A stretch of 64,000 bases of DNA from Candidatus Epilinea brevis (GTDB taxonomy: Bacteria; Chloroflexota; Anaerolineae; Epilineales; Epilineaceae): positions 92,658-156,657 of the forward strand of contig JADJUE010000010.1 in assembly GCA_016710785.1 (NCBI GenBank). The letters run 5' to 3'. The notes under the pieces are model-generated. The model saw only the letters and a program-made list of their open reading frames with translations. It was not told where the DNA came from and made no database searches. Shown here piece by piece: positions 27,123-37,579 of this stretch (positions are counted from its first letter, which is position 1; every line of letters begins with the position of its first letter). The position numbers and the translations under genes were made by a program.

Positions 27123-28158
27123 TTAGTGAGCTGCAAACCCTTCCGCCAGCACCTTGCGGCGCTCGGTCAGGCATCCGCACCACAGGTCACCGACCGCGGA
27201 CCAGGCCGGCCAGGCCTCCGACCAGGCGGCCAGGGTGTCGGCCTCGTCGGCCAGCAGCGCGTCCAGGCCGCGCAGGGCGGGGTCGGCCAGGCCCAGGCCG
27301 CCGGCACCGCGCATAAGGCCCTCGAGCATCCGGCGGCGTTCACCGGCCGGCGCACCCAAGCCCAGGCCATGAGCGATCGCGGCGATGTCGCGGCGGGTGA
27401 TGTAGATGCCGGCGGAGCGGGGCAGAAGCAGCGCTTCCACCACGGCAGCCAGGTCCGGGTTGTCCGATCGGTTGTCCGGTCGGTCGACCGGTATCCGGTC
27501 GGTCGCCAGGTCGGTGGCCGTTGCCACCCGCCGCCAGCGGTACCGCCCAGGCCGGCACCTCATCGGTGGACCTTCCGCTGCCGTCCGAGCTGCCCGTGTA
27601 GCGGGGCGGGGGCGGGAGGTCCGGCAGCTGGGGGTCTACGATGGTGTCCGGCAGGGCATTGAGCAACAGTCCGAGGCTCAGCGCGCCCAGGGTCTGGTAG
27701 AAGGGGTGGGGCTGGAGGCGGCGCAAGGCGGCCACGCAGAGCGGCGCCCAGAGCGCCAGATGCTCGGTGAGCAGCCGCTCGGCCAGCGCTTCCTGTCCGC
27801 CGGCCGCCATGTCGGCGAGGGCCAGCAACTGCAAGCCCAGGTGGTCGTCCGCCGCGGCGCGCAGGCCGGCCGGGGGCGCCCAACCGGCATCGCGATAGAG
27901 GGCGCGCAGGCGAGCGGTAGCGGGCGCGTCGAGCATGCCCGAGGGGTCCAGGAAGACGCTCTCGTAGGGCGGCAGGTTGAAGCCGAAGAGCCGCTGATGC
28001 TCGGCCGCCAGTTCGGTCAGGTCGGCGGAGCCGGCGCGGTCCAGGCTGTCGGCCAGTTCCGGCAGGGCCGCCAGGAGCGGCAGGTCCTCCAAGCGCAGTT
28101 CCTCCACCCACAGGCGGCCGAGAAGTTGAAGCGCGCGAGCGTGAGCGGGGTCGATCAT
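27123..28158 (-). CDS. TorD/DmsD-family molybdoenzyme chaperone, frame disrupted
   Basis: The N-terminal part (from ATG 28158) reads LLGRLWVEELRLEDLPLL and LAAEHQRLFGFNLPPYESVF, typical of TorD-like chaperones that bind apo-molybdoenzymes and their signal peptides. At about 27464-27560 the frame changes. The conserved C-terminus continues in another frame (SAGIYITRRDIAAIAHGLGL, GERRRMLEGLMRGA) to the stop at 27123. The junction lies in short repeats (GACC units on the minus strand), and the total length becomes divisible by three if one 4-base unit is removed. Repaired length about 343 residues. The client is not adjacent; the ferredoxin-NrfD fusion or the formate dehydrogenase are the candidates in this window. 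Confidence 0.75.
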
Positions 28159-28399
28159 GGGCGGGGCACCAGTGGGGAACAAGAGGGTCGGCCGGTCGCG
28201 GGGGCAGTCCGGGGGACCGACGGGGCGACGGGACCAAGGCGATGGACCGGCGGACCGACGGGGCGAAGCGCGGCAAGGATGCCACGGCGGGGCGACGGGG
28301 ACAAGGGGCAGCGGATGATCGGGACGGCGCTTCCTGATATCATTCGCCGGTCGCCGCCACGGCGACCCCTGCCTTTCGCCCACCAGAGCGGAGCCTGAC

Positions 28400-29206
28400 T
28401 TGGCCACCACGACCCTCCAGATCCGCCGCCTCGGTCCCGTCACCTGGGTGCTGATGGACCGCGCGGCGCAGCGGAACGCCTTCAACCCGACCATGATCGC
28501 CGAGCTGACGGATGTCTTCCGGTCGCTGTCCCAGCATCCGGACGACTCGCGGGTGGTCGTGCTGGCCGGCGAGGGCGACATCTTCTCCGCCGGGGCGGAC
28601 GTGGATTGGATGCGGTCCATGGGAACCTTGGGGGTAGAGGCGAACATCGCCGATGCCCACCTGCTGGCGGACCTGTTCCAGGCCATCCGCGACTGCCCGC
28701 TGCCGGTGATCGCCCGGGTGCAGGGCGCGGCGATGGGCGGGGGATCGGGTCTGGTGGCGGCCTGCGACCTGGCGGTGGCGGCGGAGGGCACGCGCTTCGC
28801 CTTCAGCGAGGCGCGCCTGGGCATCGTTCCCGCGGTGATCTCGCCCTTCGTGCTGTCCAAGGTGAACCCCGGACCCGGGCGCGAACTCTTCCTCACCGGC
28901 GAGACCTTCGACGCCCAGCGGGCACGGGAGATCGGGCTGGTCAGCCGGGTGGTCCCGGCGGCGCAACTGGACGAAGCCGTGGAGGAGCGGGTGGGGGCCT
29001 TGTTGGCCGCCGGTCCCGAGGCGCAGGCGGCCATCAAGCAGTTGGTCCCGCTGGTGCTGGCGGCCAACAGCCCCGCCGCGATGCGCGACTACAGCACCCG
29101 ACTCATCGCTGAGCGGCGGGCCTCCACCGAAGGGCGCGAGGGGCTGACGGCCTTCCTGGAGCGGCGGCGGCCGGCGTGGATGGCGGGCGAGTCGAGCGGG
29201 CGTTAG
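28400..29206 (+). CDS. Enoyl-CoA hydratase/isomerase family, probable methylglutaconyl-CoA hydratase
   Basis: 268 residues starting at TTG with GGAG upstream. Crotonase-fold motifs are present: oxyanion-hole segments FSAGADVDWM and GAAMGGGSGLVAACDLAVA, and the acidic region FSEARLGIVPAVISPFVL. That last segment with PAVISPFVL resembles methylglutaconyl-CoA hydratases (LiuC/AUH), which hydrate 3-methylglutaconyl-CoA to HMG-CoA in leucine degradation. This fits the HMG-CoA lyase and biotin carboxylase at 41-44 kb, although these lie 12 kb away. Other short-chain enoyl-CoA roles are possible. Its stop overlaps that of the convergent Rrf2 gene. Confidence 0.85.
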   Translation: MATTTLQIRRLGPVTWVLMDRAAQRNAFNPTMIAELTDVFRSLSQHPDDSRVVVLAGEGDIFSAGADVDWMRSMGTLGVEANIADAHLLADLFQAIRDCPLPVIARVQGAAMGGGSGLVAACDLAVAAEGTRFAFSEARLGIVPAVISPFVLSKVNPGPGRELFLTGETFDAQRAREIGLVSRVVPAAQLDEAVEERVGALLAAGPEAQAAIKQLVPLVLAANSPAAMRDYSTRLIAERRASTEGREGLTAFLERRRPAWMAGESSGR

Positions 29207-29607
29207 CTGAGAAGGTCGGCGAAGCGCGTGACCGCCAGCTGCGCGTTGAGCGCTTCCTGGGCGGCCGACCAGGCATCGTGGACCGCACAGCGCTGCAGCT
29301 CGGAGCAATTGCGGCCCCACAGCAGGCAGGCCCGGGGCGAGGCGGGCGCCTCGACAGCGCGAATGACATCCAGCAGGCTGATCTCGGCGGCGGGGCGGGT
29401 CAGGCGATAGCCGCCGTGCCGACCGGCCATGGCCTCCACCACGCCCCCTTGCACCAGGGCCGCCAGGATCTGCGGCAAGAACTTGGGCGGCACTGCTGTG
29501 GTGGCCGCGATCTCACGCGCCTTGCGCCGGCCGCTGCCGGCACGCTGGGCCAGGTCCAGAACCGCACGCACCGCGTAGTCACCGCGCTTGGAGAGTTCGA
29601 TTTGCAT
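29203..29607 (-). CDS. Rrf2-family transcriptional regulator (Fe-S cluster type)
   Basis: 134 residues. I chose ATG 29607 because family members begin MQ.SKRGDYAVRA; a GTG at 29631 would add eight residues. The winged helix is visible (KFLPQILAALVQGGVVEAMAGRHGGYRL). Three cysteines C94, C101 and C107 (ACLLWGRNCSELQRC) match the cluster-binding loop of IscR/NsrR/RsrR-type regulators, so it probably senses iron-sulphur status, redox or nitric oxide. The gene points away from the giant DUF11 gene and the heme-copper operon, but a NsrR-like role controlling NO genes is worth considering; this is speculation. Confidence 0.85.
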   Translation of the reverse strand: MQIELSKRGDYAVRAVLDLAQRAGSGRRKAREIAATTAVPPKFLPQILAALVQGGVVEAMAGRHGGYRLTRPAAEISLLDVIRAVEAPASPRACLLWGRNCSELQRCAVHDAWSAAQEALNAQLAVTRFADLLS

Positions 29608-29941
29608 GGGGGTGATTCTGGCAGCGGGCACCGTGGATGCAAAGCAGACCGCGCGTCTGTTCGCCAGGCAGCTACGCCAACTTCCGGGCTAGACGAACCA
29701 GAAGTGCCCTGCGCCAGAAGCCCCCTGGTTCATCAGCTGATGGACCGCTGACGGGATTGGAAAGGCGGTATGCCCGTATCTTGATCACGCCTTTATCGTT
29801 TGTTATGATGGCCACGCTTCCGCCCAAAGCCATTGGGTGAGGGGTGCTGTTGCCATCAATCCATGACGCAGAGCATCGCGTCGGGAAACCCCATCCGTTA
29901 CCGTCTTGCCGCCACCGTGCCCCGCAGAGGAGACCCTGCAC
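29608..29941. other. Divergent intergenic region before the giant surface protein gene
   Basis: About 330 bases between the Rrf2 start and the DUF11 gene start. The plus-strand promoter at 29781-29809 is the only clear signal. No gene is seen. Confidence 0.5.
29781..29809 (+). promoter_or_regulatory. Sigma-70-type promoter of the giant DUF11 gene
   Basis: TTGATC (29781-29786) and TATGAT (29804-29809) are separated by exactly 17 bases, and TG at 29801 extends the -10. The predicted start near 29816 leaves a leader of about 125 bases to the ATG at 29942. Confidence 0.6.
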
Positions 29942-32140
29942 ATGACTTCGATGACCGTTCCCCGCGTCGGACACCTTCGATCTGCCTTAAGCAAGGTACC
30001 CCTCGTCGGGCTACTGGCCCTCCTCTTCGGGGTACTGCTCGCCGGCCCCGCGGCGGCGCAGGCACCGGCCGACGGCCGGGCCGCCGCGCCGGTCCCCGCG
30101 CTCAGCGGCAGCAGCAACAACCGCGCGCATCTGGACGCCGCCGGCAAGCGCGCCGCGCCTGTCGCCATCGGTCGGCTGGCGCCGGACGCCGCCGACGCCG
30201 TGGCGCAGATCGCGGTGCCTTATCCGGAATGCTCGCTGGGCTTCCGCGCCGGCAACTTCCCGGTGCTGGCCCCTGGCACGCATACCTTTGACACGGATGC
30301 CCTGACCCTGGACGGCAATCCCGTCACGGGCGCCGTGGCGACCGGCGGGGTGGCCGTCTTCCCCTTCGTCAACATCACCGTGCCGGCTGGGGTGGTCATC
30401 CGCGGCGTCGGCTCGCGCCCCCTGGCGCTCTTGTCGCATGGTCCCATCACCATCGCCGGCACGGTGCAGGTGGACGGTAGCAGCGCCACGCCCACCGCAC
30501 CGGGTTGCCAGCCTCGCACGGCGTCGCCGGGCGGCGCGGGCGGCGGCGCGGGCGGCCTGGGGCTTCTCGCCGGCCCCGGCGTGGGCCAGCCGGGCGTAGG
30601 CCCCGGCGGCGGCTTCGTGCCGCTCGGCAACTTCGCCGGCGGCGGCGGCGGCGGCTTCGGCGGTGCGGGCGGCGCGGGCGGCGCCAACGGCGCGGCCGGC
30701 GGCGCGGGCGGCCCCGCCTACGGCAACCTGGCCAGCAACCTACAGGGCGGCAGCGGCGGCGCTGCCGGCAGCGCCAGCTCGTCGTGCTCCGCGGCGTCGG
30801 GCGGCGGCGCCGGCGGCGCCGTGCTGCTTTCCAGCCCGTCCACCATCACCATCGCCGGCGGCGGCCTCGTGTCGGCCAACGGCGGCAACGGCGCGCTCAG
30901 CGACACCGGCGCCTCCGGCGGCGGCTCCGGCGGCGGCATCGTGCTGGTGGCCCAGAACGTCAACAACGGCGGCACCCTGCGCGCCAACGGCGGCGTGGGC
31001 GGCAGCGGCGGCTGCTGCGGCGGCGGCGGCGCGGGCGGGGGCGGGCGCATCCACGTCTCGGCCTTCGCCATCACCGTCGGCGGCACCCAGGTGGCCGCGG
31101 GCGGCGCCTCGAGCGGCAATGCCGGCGGCGCCGCTGGCGTGGCGGGCGTGGTGACGCAGGACCTGCAGGGGCTGCTCTACCGCTGCCAGAGCGACATGGC
31201 GGTGAACAAGGCCTGCTATGCGCGCCCGCTCTCCGGCCCGCCGACCAACGACCCGGACGTCCTCTACGCCGGCCAGCAATGGATCTGCGACATCACGATC
31301 AGCCATCGCTTCCTCGGCGAGGCCGACTACGTTCCGGGCGTCTTCATCCAGGACTTCGCCCTCACCGACACGTTCCCGGCGGGCCTCACCTACGTGGTCA
31401 CCACGGTGGCCACCGAGATGAACGGCAACGTGGGCGCCGCGCCGGTCTGCTCGGCCCCACCGCTGGCCGGACCGGGGACCATCAACTGCAGCGGCTTGGA
31501 CCTACAGACGGGCGGCAGCGACACTTTCCAGATCGCCTTCACCTCCAGCCCGAGCTTCGTGGCCACCGCGCCCACCGGCGAGCTGCCGGTGACCAACACG
31601 GCCTGCCTCGTCCTGCCGCTCCCAGTTCTGGACGTCAATGCGGCGAACGACTGCGGCTCGGACACAGACATCGTGAAAGACCTGGCGGACCTCAGGATCA
31701 CGAAGTTCGTCGAGCCCTTCGGCACGGTGCGGGCCGGACAGGTCTTCACCTACACCATCTTCGTGGACAACCTGGGCCCGAGCACGGCGCGCACCGCGGT
31801 GATCTCGGACACCCTGCTCTCGAGCGGCAACGTCTCGATCCAGAGCTGCGCCTTCTCGGTGAGCCAGGGCGGCGGGTCGATCACGCAGTTCACCTGCACC
31901 ACGGGCAACCTGGTCTCGACCCAGTTCGGCTCGGACATCGGCACCTTCGCCACCAGCTTCCTGGAGCCGCTCACGCCTGACAGCCAGGGCCGGCTGCGCG
32001 CCTCGTTCCGCCTGGTGGCGAACCAGGACATCAAGGTGACCAACACGGCGCGGGTGACCTCGCTCACCCCCGACCCGGACATGAGCAACAACTTCACCTC
32101 GACCTTCCTCGCCGTCACGGGCGTGACCAACCTGGCCTGA
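29942..32140 (+). CDS. Giant exported DUF11 surface protein, N-terminal part (Gly-rich region plus DUF11)
   Basis: 732 residues from ATG 29942 with GAGGAGA upstream. A signal peptide covers about residues 1-40 (LVGLLALLFGVLLAGPAAAQ). A beta-helix-like region follows, interrupted by a very Gly-rich stretch (about residues 185-395) with GGAGGAGG-type repeats. DUF11 domains follow (LRITKFVEPFGTVRAGQVFTYT, then NLGPSTARTAVISDTL). The frame ends at a TGA (32138-32140) inside a DUF11 linker. Adding one base after GGCC restores LTKTATAEEQQ and joins it to the next reading frame. So this is probably the first third of one protein of about 2465 residues. DUF11 arrays are stalk-like beta-sandwiches at the cell surface. 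Confidence 0.8.
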   Translation: MTSMTVPRVGHLRSALSKVPLVGLLALLFGVLLAGPAAAQAPADGRAAAPVPALSGSSNNRAHLDAAGKRAAPVAIGRLAPDAADAVAQIAVPYPECSLGFRAGNFPVLAPGTHTFDTDALTLDGNPVTGAVATGGVAVFPFVNITVPAGVVIRGVGSRPLALLSHGPITIAGTVQVDGSSATPTAPGCQPRTASPGGAGGGAGGLGLLAGPGVGQPGVGPGGGFVPLGNFAGGGGGGFGGAGGAGGANGAAGGAGGPAYGNLASNLQGGSGGAAGSASSSCSAASGGGAGGAVLLSSPSTITIAGGGLVSANGGNGALSDTGASGGGSGGGIVLVAQNVNNGGTLRANGGVGGSGGCCGGGGAGGGGRIHVSAFAITVGGTQVAAGGASSGNAGGAAGVAGVVTQDLQGLLYRCQSDMAVNKACYARPLSGPPTNDPDVLYAGQQWICDITISHRFLGEADYVPGVFIQDFALTDTFPAGLTYVVTTVATEMNGNVGAAPVCSAPPLAGPGTINCSGLDLQTGGSDTFQIAFTSSPSFVATAPTGELPVTNTACLVLPLPVLDVNAANDCGSDTDIVKDLADLRITKFVEPFGTVRAGQVFTYTIFVDNLGPSTARTAVISDTLLSSGNVSIQSCAFSVSQGGGSITQFTCTTGNLVSTQFGSDIGTFATSFLEPLTPDSQGRLRASFRLVANQDIKVTNTARVTSLTPDPDMSNNFTSTFLAVTGVTNLA

Positions 32141-35100
32141 CCAAGACGGCCACGGCTGAGGAGCAGCAGACCAACCAGCCAGGGCTCATCTTCAACAACG
32201 CCATCTTCGGCCAGGTCTTCCCGACCGCGCCGAACTACTTCGCCTCCACGCGGGTCACCGCCGGGCGGCGCATCGAGTACCGCCTGACGGTGAGCAACAC
32301 CGGCCCCTCGCGGGCCGAGCGGGTGGTCCTGCAGGACCGGCTGCCCGGCGGCGTGCGCATCTACCAGGGCTCGGTGGTGGCGACGCTTGACCCGGCCGGC
32401 GCCGCGCCGCTGGTGACCCTGCCCGCCGGCACCTGCGCCACGGGCACGCCGGGCGATCCGCTCGACAAGCTGACCTGCGGCCTGGGGACGATGCAGGTGG
32501 GCGACGTGGCCACGCTGGTGTTCCAGGTGGTCACCGATTCCACCCTGCCGGCCGGCGCGGTGCTGGAGAACGACGCCTTGGTGACGGCCGACACCCTGGA
32601 GCTCAACACCACCAACAACCTGGCGTTCACCCAGAACACGGTGCTGGCCGCGGCGGACATGTCGCTGACCAAGAGCAACATGGGCGAGGTGGTGACGGGC
32701 GTGAACCCGCTGACCGGCGAGCTCATCGTGACCGACACGGCCAACGCGGTGACCGCGGGCATGCTCCTGCGCTACCAGCTGTCGGCGACCAACAACGGAC
32801 CTAGCCAGGCCCTGAACGTCACCGTCAAGGACACCCTGCCGTCGACCGCCCTCGTCAACTACGTGCGGGCTTACGGCGCCGACTGCCGGCCGGATGACGT
32901 GCAGCAGAACATCCTCTTCTGCAACCTGGGCACCATCCCCGCCGGCGGCCGCAAGACCTTCGACATCTACGTGCGGGTGAAGTCCTCCGTGCCCGCCGGG
33001 ACCAACCTGGCGAACACGGCGGAGATCCAGTTCTACCCGTCGAACACCCCCGGCCAGCCGGCGCCGGTGGCGCCCTTGAGCGCTGGGGCGAAGCTGACGG
33101 GCGGCCGCTCGGCCGCCGCTGACGCCAAGCCTGCCGGCAAGAACCAGGTGATCAACCCCAACCTGCTCATGGTCTGGGATCCGCTCGCCGCCAACAACGT
33201 CGCCACGAGCAACGCCGTGGTGAACGCCGTGGCCGACGTGGGCGGCGGACCGGCGGCTGTCGGCGCGCCCCTCGGCTTGACCAAGGTCGACGTGCCAGCC
33301 GAGCCGCGGCTGGACCGGCAGCAGGAGCCCGACCTGGCCATCGCCGGCAAGGAGCACCGCTACCGCATCACCTTCGGCAACGCCGGGCCGTCGGACGCCA
33401 CGGGCGTGACGCTGGTGGACGCGCTGGACTTCAAGCAGCTGGGCATCCTCGGCGAGACCTTCCTGCGCTGCGAGGCGGTGGCGCCGACGGATTCGGCCAC
33501 CTGCAGCTTCGCGGCGCCCAACACGGTGACCGTGACCAACTTCTCGCGCTCCGGCACGACGGTGGTGCCGGGCACGATCCCCGCCGGCAACAGCTACCAG
33601 ATCGACCTGGTGGTGCTGGTGGACCCGGGCTACGTCCTGGACGCGGTGGACTACATCGCCACCGACCGGGCGACGATCGCCACGACGGCCGTCGATCCCA
33701 ACCCGGCCAACAACACCGACACCGAGGACACCGAGATCATCGCCGAGGCCGACCTGGCGGTGGACAAGACGGACATCTTCGGCACCGACCCGGCCAACGG
33801 CAATCTGCAATGCGACCCGGTGGCCCCCGGCGGGATGATCACCTACGACATCACCGTGTCCAACCGCGGCCCCTCGGACGCGGCCTCGGTGCTCCTGGAG
33901 GACCGCCTGCCGGGCACGGGTGTGGTGCTGGACCCGGCGCAGGTGCAGGTGAGCTTCCTCTCCGGCTCGGGCCAGCTGCTGGGCGTGCGCGACGACGGGC
34001 GCATCCAGATCCTCATCGGGCGCGACCTCAACAACCGCGGCGAAGAGCAGCTGGGCCGCCTGAACACCGGCGGTTCGGTGCGGGTGCGCATCCAGGTCAT
34101 GGCTGCCGCCAACGCCGTCTGCGGCTCGGTGCTGCGCAACCAGGCCACCGTGCGCACGGTCAAGAACTACGGCGCGGTGCTGGAAGGTGCCAATGAAGTG
34201 CCGGCGGTGGTGACCACCTCCACGGGCACCTTCAACGCCTACTTCGATCCCATGACCCGGCAGCTGTTCTGGCTGCTGGACGTGACGAACACCACGGGCA
34301 CGATCAACGGCGCGCAGATCCAGCGCGGCGCCGCGGGCATCAACGGGCCGGTGGTCTACAACCTGCTGACGCTGGCGGGGGTGACGACGTTCACGCCGAC
34401 GACGCCCATCGGCGGGGTGATCACCCTGACCGCCGCCGACGTGGCGGACCTGGACGCCGGACTCCTCTACATCAACGTGCTCACCACCAGCTTCCCCAAC
34501 GGTCAGGTCCGCGGCCAGATCCTGGTGAACGCGCAGCCGGGCAACCGCCCGCGCACGCCGACCACCGAAGTCGACGGGGCCAACAACCTGGACGAGGAGA
34601 CGACGACCATCTCCTGCCCCAGGGTCAAGGTGGTCAAGACCGTGTCCTACAACGGGCAATGCCCGGGCCAGGTGGTGCCGACGATCAACCTGACGGGCCA
34701 GCCGGTGACCTTCTGCTTCGAGATCACCAACACCGGTGACACCTTCCTCGACGCCATCCGGGTGGTGGACGAACTGACCACCCGCGCCGGCGGCAAGCGC
34801 GTCATCTACGACCAGGTGATCACCGCGGGCGGCGACCCCAAGCTGCCCCTGGCGCCGGGTGAGACGGTGCGGCGCCAGGTGACGGTGGACCAGCTGCTCA
34901 GGGACTGGAGCTGCGGCGTCAGCACGGACACCGTGACGGTGACGGGCACGCCGGTGAACTCCGGACGCACGGTGCTGCCCTGCCTGCCGCTGGTCAAGGC
35001 GTCCTCGACGGCCTACATCGAGGTGCCCTGCGCCGGTGTGGACTTCCGCATCCAGCTGCCGGTGCTGGACGACGAGACCTGCGAGACCTGGATCCAGGTG

Positions 35101-37339
35101 CAGAACGTGGGTGACAAGGACGGCAAGGCGCTGATCATCGTCTGGGGCGACCCGAGCTTCTGCCCGCCGCAGGCCGCCGGCCCGCTGAAGGCCGAATGCA
35201 CGGGCCTGCTGCGCCCCGGCTCGGCCTGGAGCTTCGCGGCGGCGCAGCTGCCGAAGGGCTCCAAGAGCGCGGTGGTGTACGCCCTCAACGCCACGACCAA
35301 GGTGAAGGACGAGCGCGGCAACCTGGTGGACTTCGGTCGCCTGGTCTGCTCGACGGTCTTCAGCGAGGTGGTGGGCGACTACGACGAATGGGCGCTGTTC
35401 GACGAGGCCTACCGCCTGCGCGGCGAGTACCGCGGGCTCATCGGGCCGGCCGGCGAGCAGTTGATCATCGACTTCGGCGCGAACCCGGGCGAGCCCTTGG
35501 CGGTGACGGTCAACCGCAAGTGCCCCGACCCTGTCACCCCCAACGCCTTCATCAACGCGGCCTACACCGGTATCTCCTCCGACCAGGAGGGCGCCCGCGA
35601 TCCGCGCTCGGGCAGCTTCACCTTCTACGCGCCGCTGGTGCTGGTGGGCCGCGGCGGCCTGTCGAGCATCCTGAACATCCAGAACTCGGGCATCGACTGC
35701 ACGAGCCTCGAGATCTGGTTCAAGGCGCAGGACGACTGCATGCGGCCGGTGCTGGGCGACGTGCTGACGGTGTCGCCGGGCGAGACGGTGCGCTTCGACC
35801 CCAGCACGGTGGTCGGCCCGGACTGGATGGGCTCGGCCTGGATCCGCTCGACGCAGCCGCTCGGCATCGTCGTGGACACCATCGGCCCCAACCACTTCAC
35901 GAGCTACAACGGCGTGGCCGGCGACGTGGCGGCCCTGAACTTCAGCGCCGGCGACCAGGTGGTCTTTGCGCCGCTGATCTACAACCAGATGCAGGGCTGG
36001 GACACGCTGATCCAGGTGCAGAACCACTCGGGCACGACGGCGGCCAAGGTGAAGGTGTACTTCCTGGACCAGAGCGGGGACGTGATCACCACGATCGCCG
36101 ACTGGATCTGCCCGCGCGGCTCGCAGAGCTTCTTCCTGCCGACGCTGGCGGCGCTGCCGGGCAACTGGCGCGGCTCAGCGCGGGTGGAGAGCCAGATCTG
36201 GTGGACGCCGGGCACGAACCCGATCGACGCCCCGATGGTGTCGGCGGTGGTGCTCTCGGAGCGCTGGAGCGACGCGGCACGCACCGTGCGCCGCGAGGCC
36301 ATCGCCTACAACGCGCAGGGTGAATGCCTGCTGTACGACTGGCAGGTGGGCCATGGCGCGGGCGGCACCGAGAGCGGTTCGGCGGTGTTTGCGGTGCCGC
36401 TGCTGATGAAGCAGTACCGGGGCATCACCTCGGAGATCGCGATCACCAACCTGGTGGCCAAGCCGGGCTTCACGGACTTTGCCATCTTCATCTACGACCA
36501 GAACGGGCTGCTGGACTACGTCTGCGAGAAGCTGCACGACCGGCAGGTGGAGTACATCGACCTGGCCACCTGGGGCTGGATCTCGCCGAACTTCAACGGC
36601 TCGATGGTGGTCTCGGCCACCTACTGGGAGCACGAGGTCTTCGACCCCGAGGGCAAGTTCGTGCGCAACCTGGTAGGCCTGGGCGGCACGGCGGTGGAGC
36701 GGGTCGGCGGCGTGCTCGGGCGGGCCGGACCTGCCGGGCGACGAGTCGAAGGCCTTCGAGGCCTTCCCGATCTACAACCACTTCATCAACGAGGGCAAGA
36801 TCATCTGCCCCGGCCAGCCGACCTTCAACCCCATCGTCGAGGACTTCACGGCGACGAGCACGACGGTGGCCACGATCCCCAACGCCGGACCGCTGCCGCA
36901 GACGCTGCAGCAGACGGTGGCGGTGGCGGGCAAGCCGGCCGACTGCAACGTCATCGACGTCGACGTGGCGGTGAACATCACCCACGGCTGGTTCGGGGAC
37001 CTGGACCTGAGCCTGGAGCACAACGGGGTGACGGCGACGCTGTTCAACAACTCGGTGGTGCCCTTCTGCACCAACTCGGCCAACGTGATCGGCACCCTGG
37101 ACGACGACGCGGCGACGAGCATGACGGTCTGCTCGACGCCGATGCTCGGCGGCGCCGGCCAGCGGCGGACGACGGAGAGCGGCTCGGCGCTGGGCGCCTT
37201 CGACGCCAAGCCGGCCAACGGCAACTGGACCCTGACCGTCAGCGACATCGTCGTCGGCGGGCAGAACCAGGTGGCGGCCAACACCCTCAACAGCTGGAGC
37301 GTCGCCGGCAAGTGCCGCTACCGGCGGCTGGGTAACTGA
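32140..37339 (+). CDS. Giant exported DUF11 surface protein, continuation: DUF11 array, CHRD domain, unknown module, P-domain (frame disrupted)
   Basis: The frame starting at ACC 32140 carries on directly from the upstream part; as a stand-alone ORF it would start at GTG 32290. Order: several DUF11 domains (about 32236-34165; for example YRLTVSNTGPSRAERVVLQD), a CHRD domain (34166-34560, LEGANEVPAVVTTSTGTF), another DUF11-like domain, then a long module (35020-36710) shared with the lamin-tail protein at 46977-50360. At about 36715-36730 one extra base in a CGGGCGGG tract shifts the frame. The conserved proprotein-convertase-type P-domain continues to the stop at 37339 (WFGDLDLSLEHNGV, ANGNWTLTVSD). 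With both indels repaired, the locus from 29942 is exactly divisible by three. Confidence 0.75.
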
Positions 37340-37402
37340 GGCTGACGATCCGACTCGAACGCCGAGGGGATCCGTAAGGGATCCCGCCGCAAGCGCGAGA
37401 CG

Positions 37403-37438
37403 AAGGGGCGCAATCCCGCGAGGGGTTGCGCCCTTTTT
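37403..37438 (+). terminator. Rho-independent terminator after the giant surface protein gene
   Basis: GGGCGCAA (37406-37413) pairs with TTGCGCCC (37426-37433), with further inner G-C pairing, and the stem is followed directly by TTTTT. Confidence 0.8.
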
Positions 37439-37447
37439 CGTTGCCCC

Positions 37448-37476
37448 TGGACAGCCCCGGAAACAACACTTATACT
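37448..37476 (+). promoter_or_regulatory. Sigma-70-type promoter of the heme-copper enzyme operon
   Basis: TGGACA (37448-37453) and TATACT (37471-37476), each 5 of 6 to consensus, are separated by exactly 17 bases. The start would fall near 37483, about 100 bases before the first gene. Confidence 0.65.
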
Positions 37477-37579
37477 CGCTCTTAACGTACAGCCTGCGCG
37501 CAAGACATCTGCGGCAAGGTCCGGTGCCGGCTACGGCCGAGGCCATCGGCCTATGCCAACCCCCGATGAGGAGCAGCCC

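Noticed and set aside
30500..31130. CRISPR-like or satellite array in the Gly-rich part of the DUF11 gene
   Set aside because: The repeats are GGC-rich codons of a Gly-rich protein region without constant repeat length or spacers.
31750..36027. 1425-codon open frame on the minus strand opposite the giant DUF11 gene
   Set aside because: Its composition (His, Arg, Val, Gly runs without domains) is what high-GC antisense frames produce, and the plus strand encodes clear DUF11 and CHRD domains.
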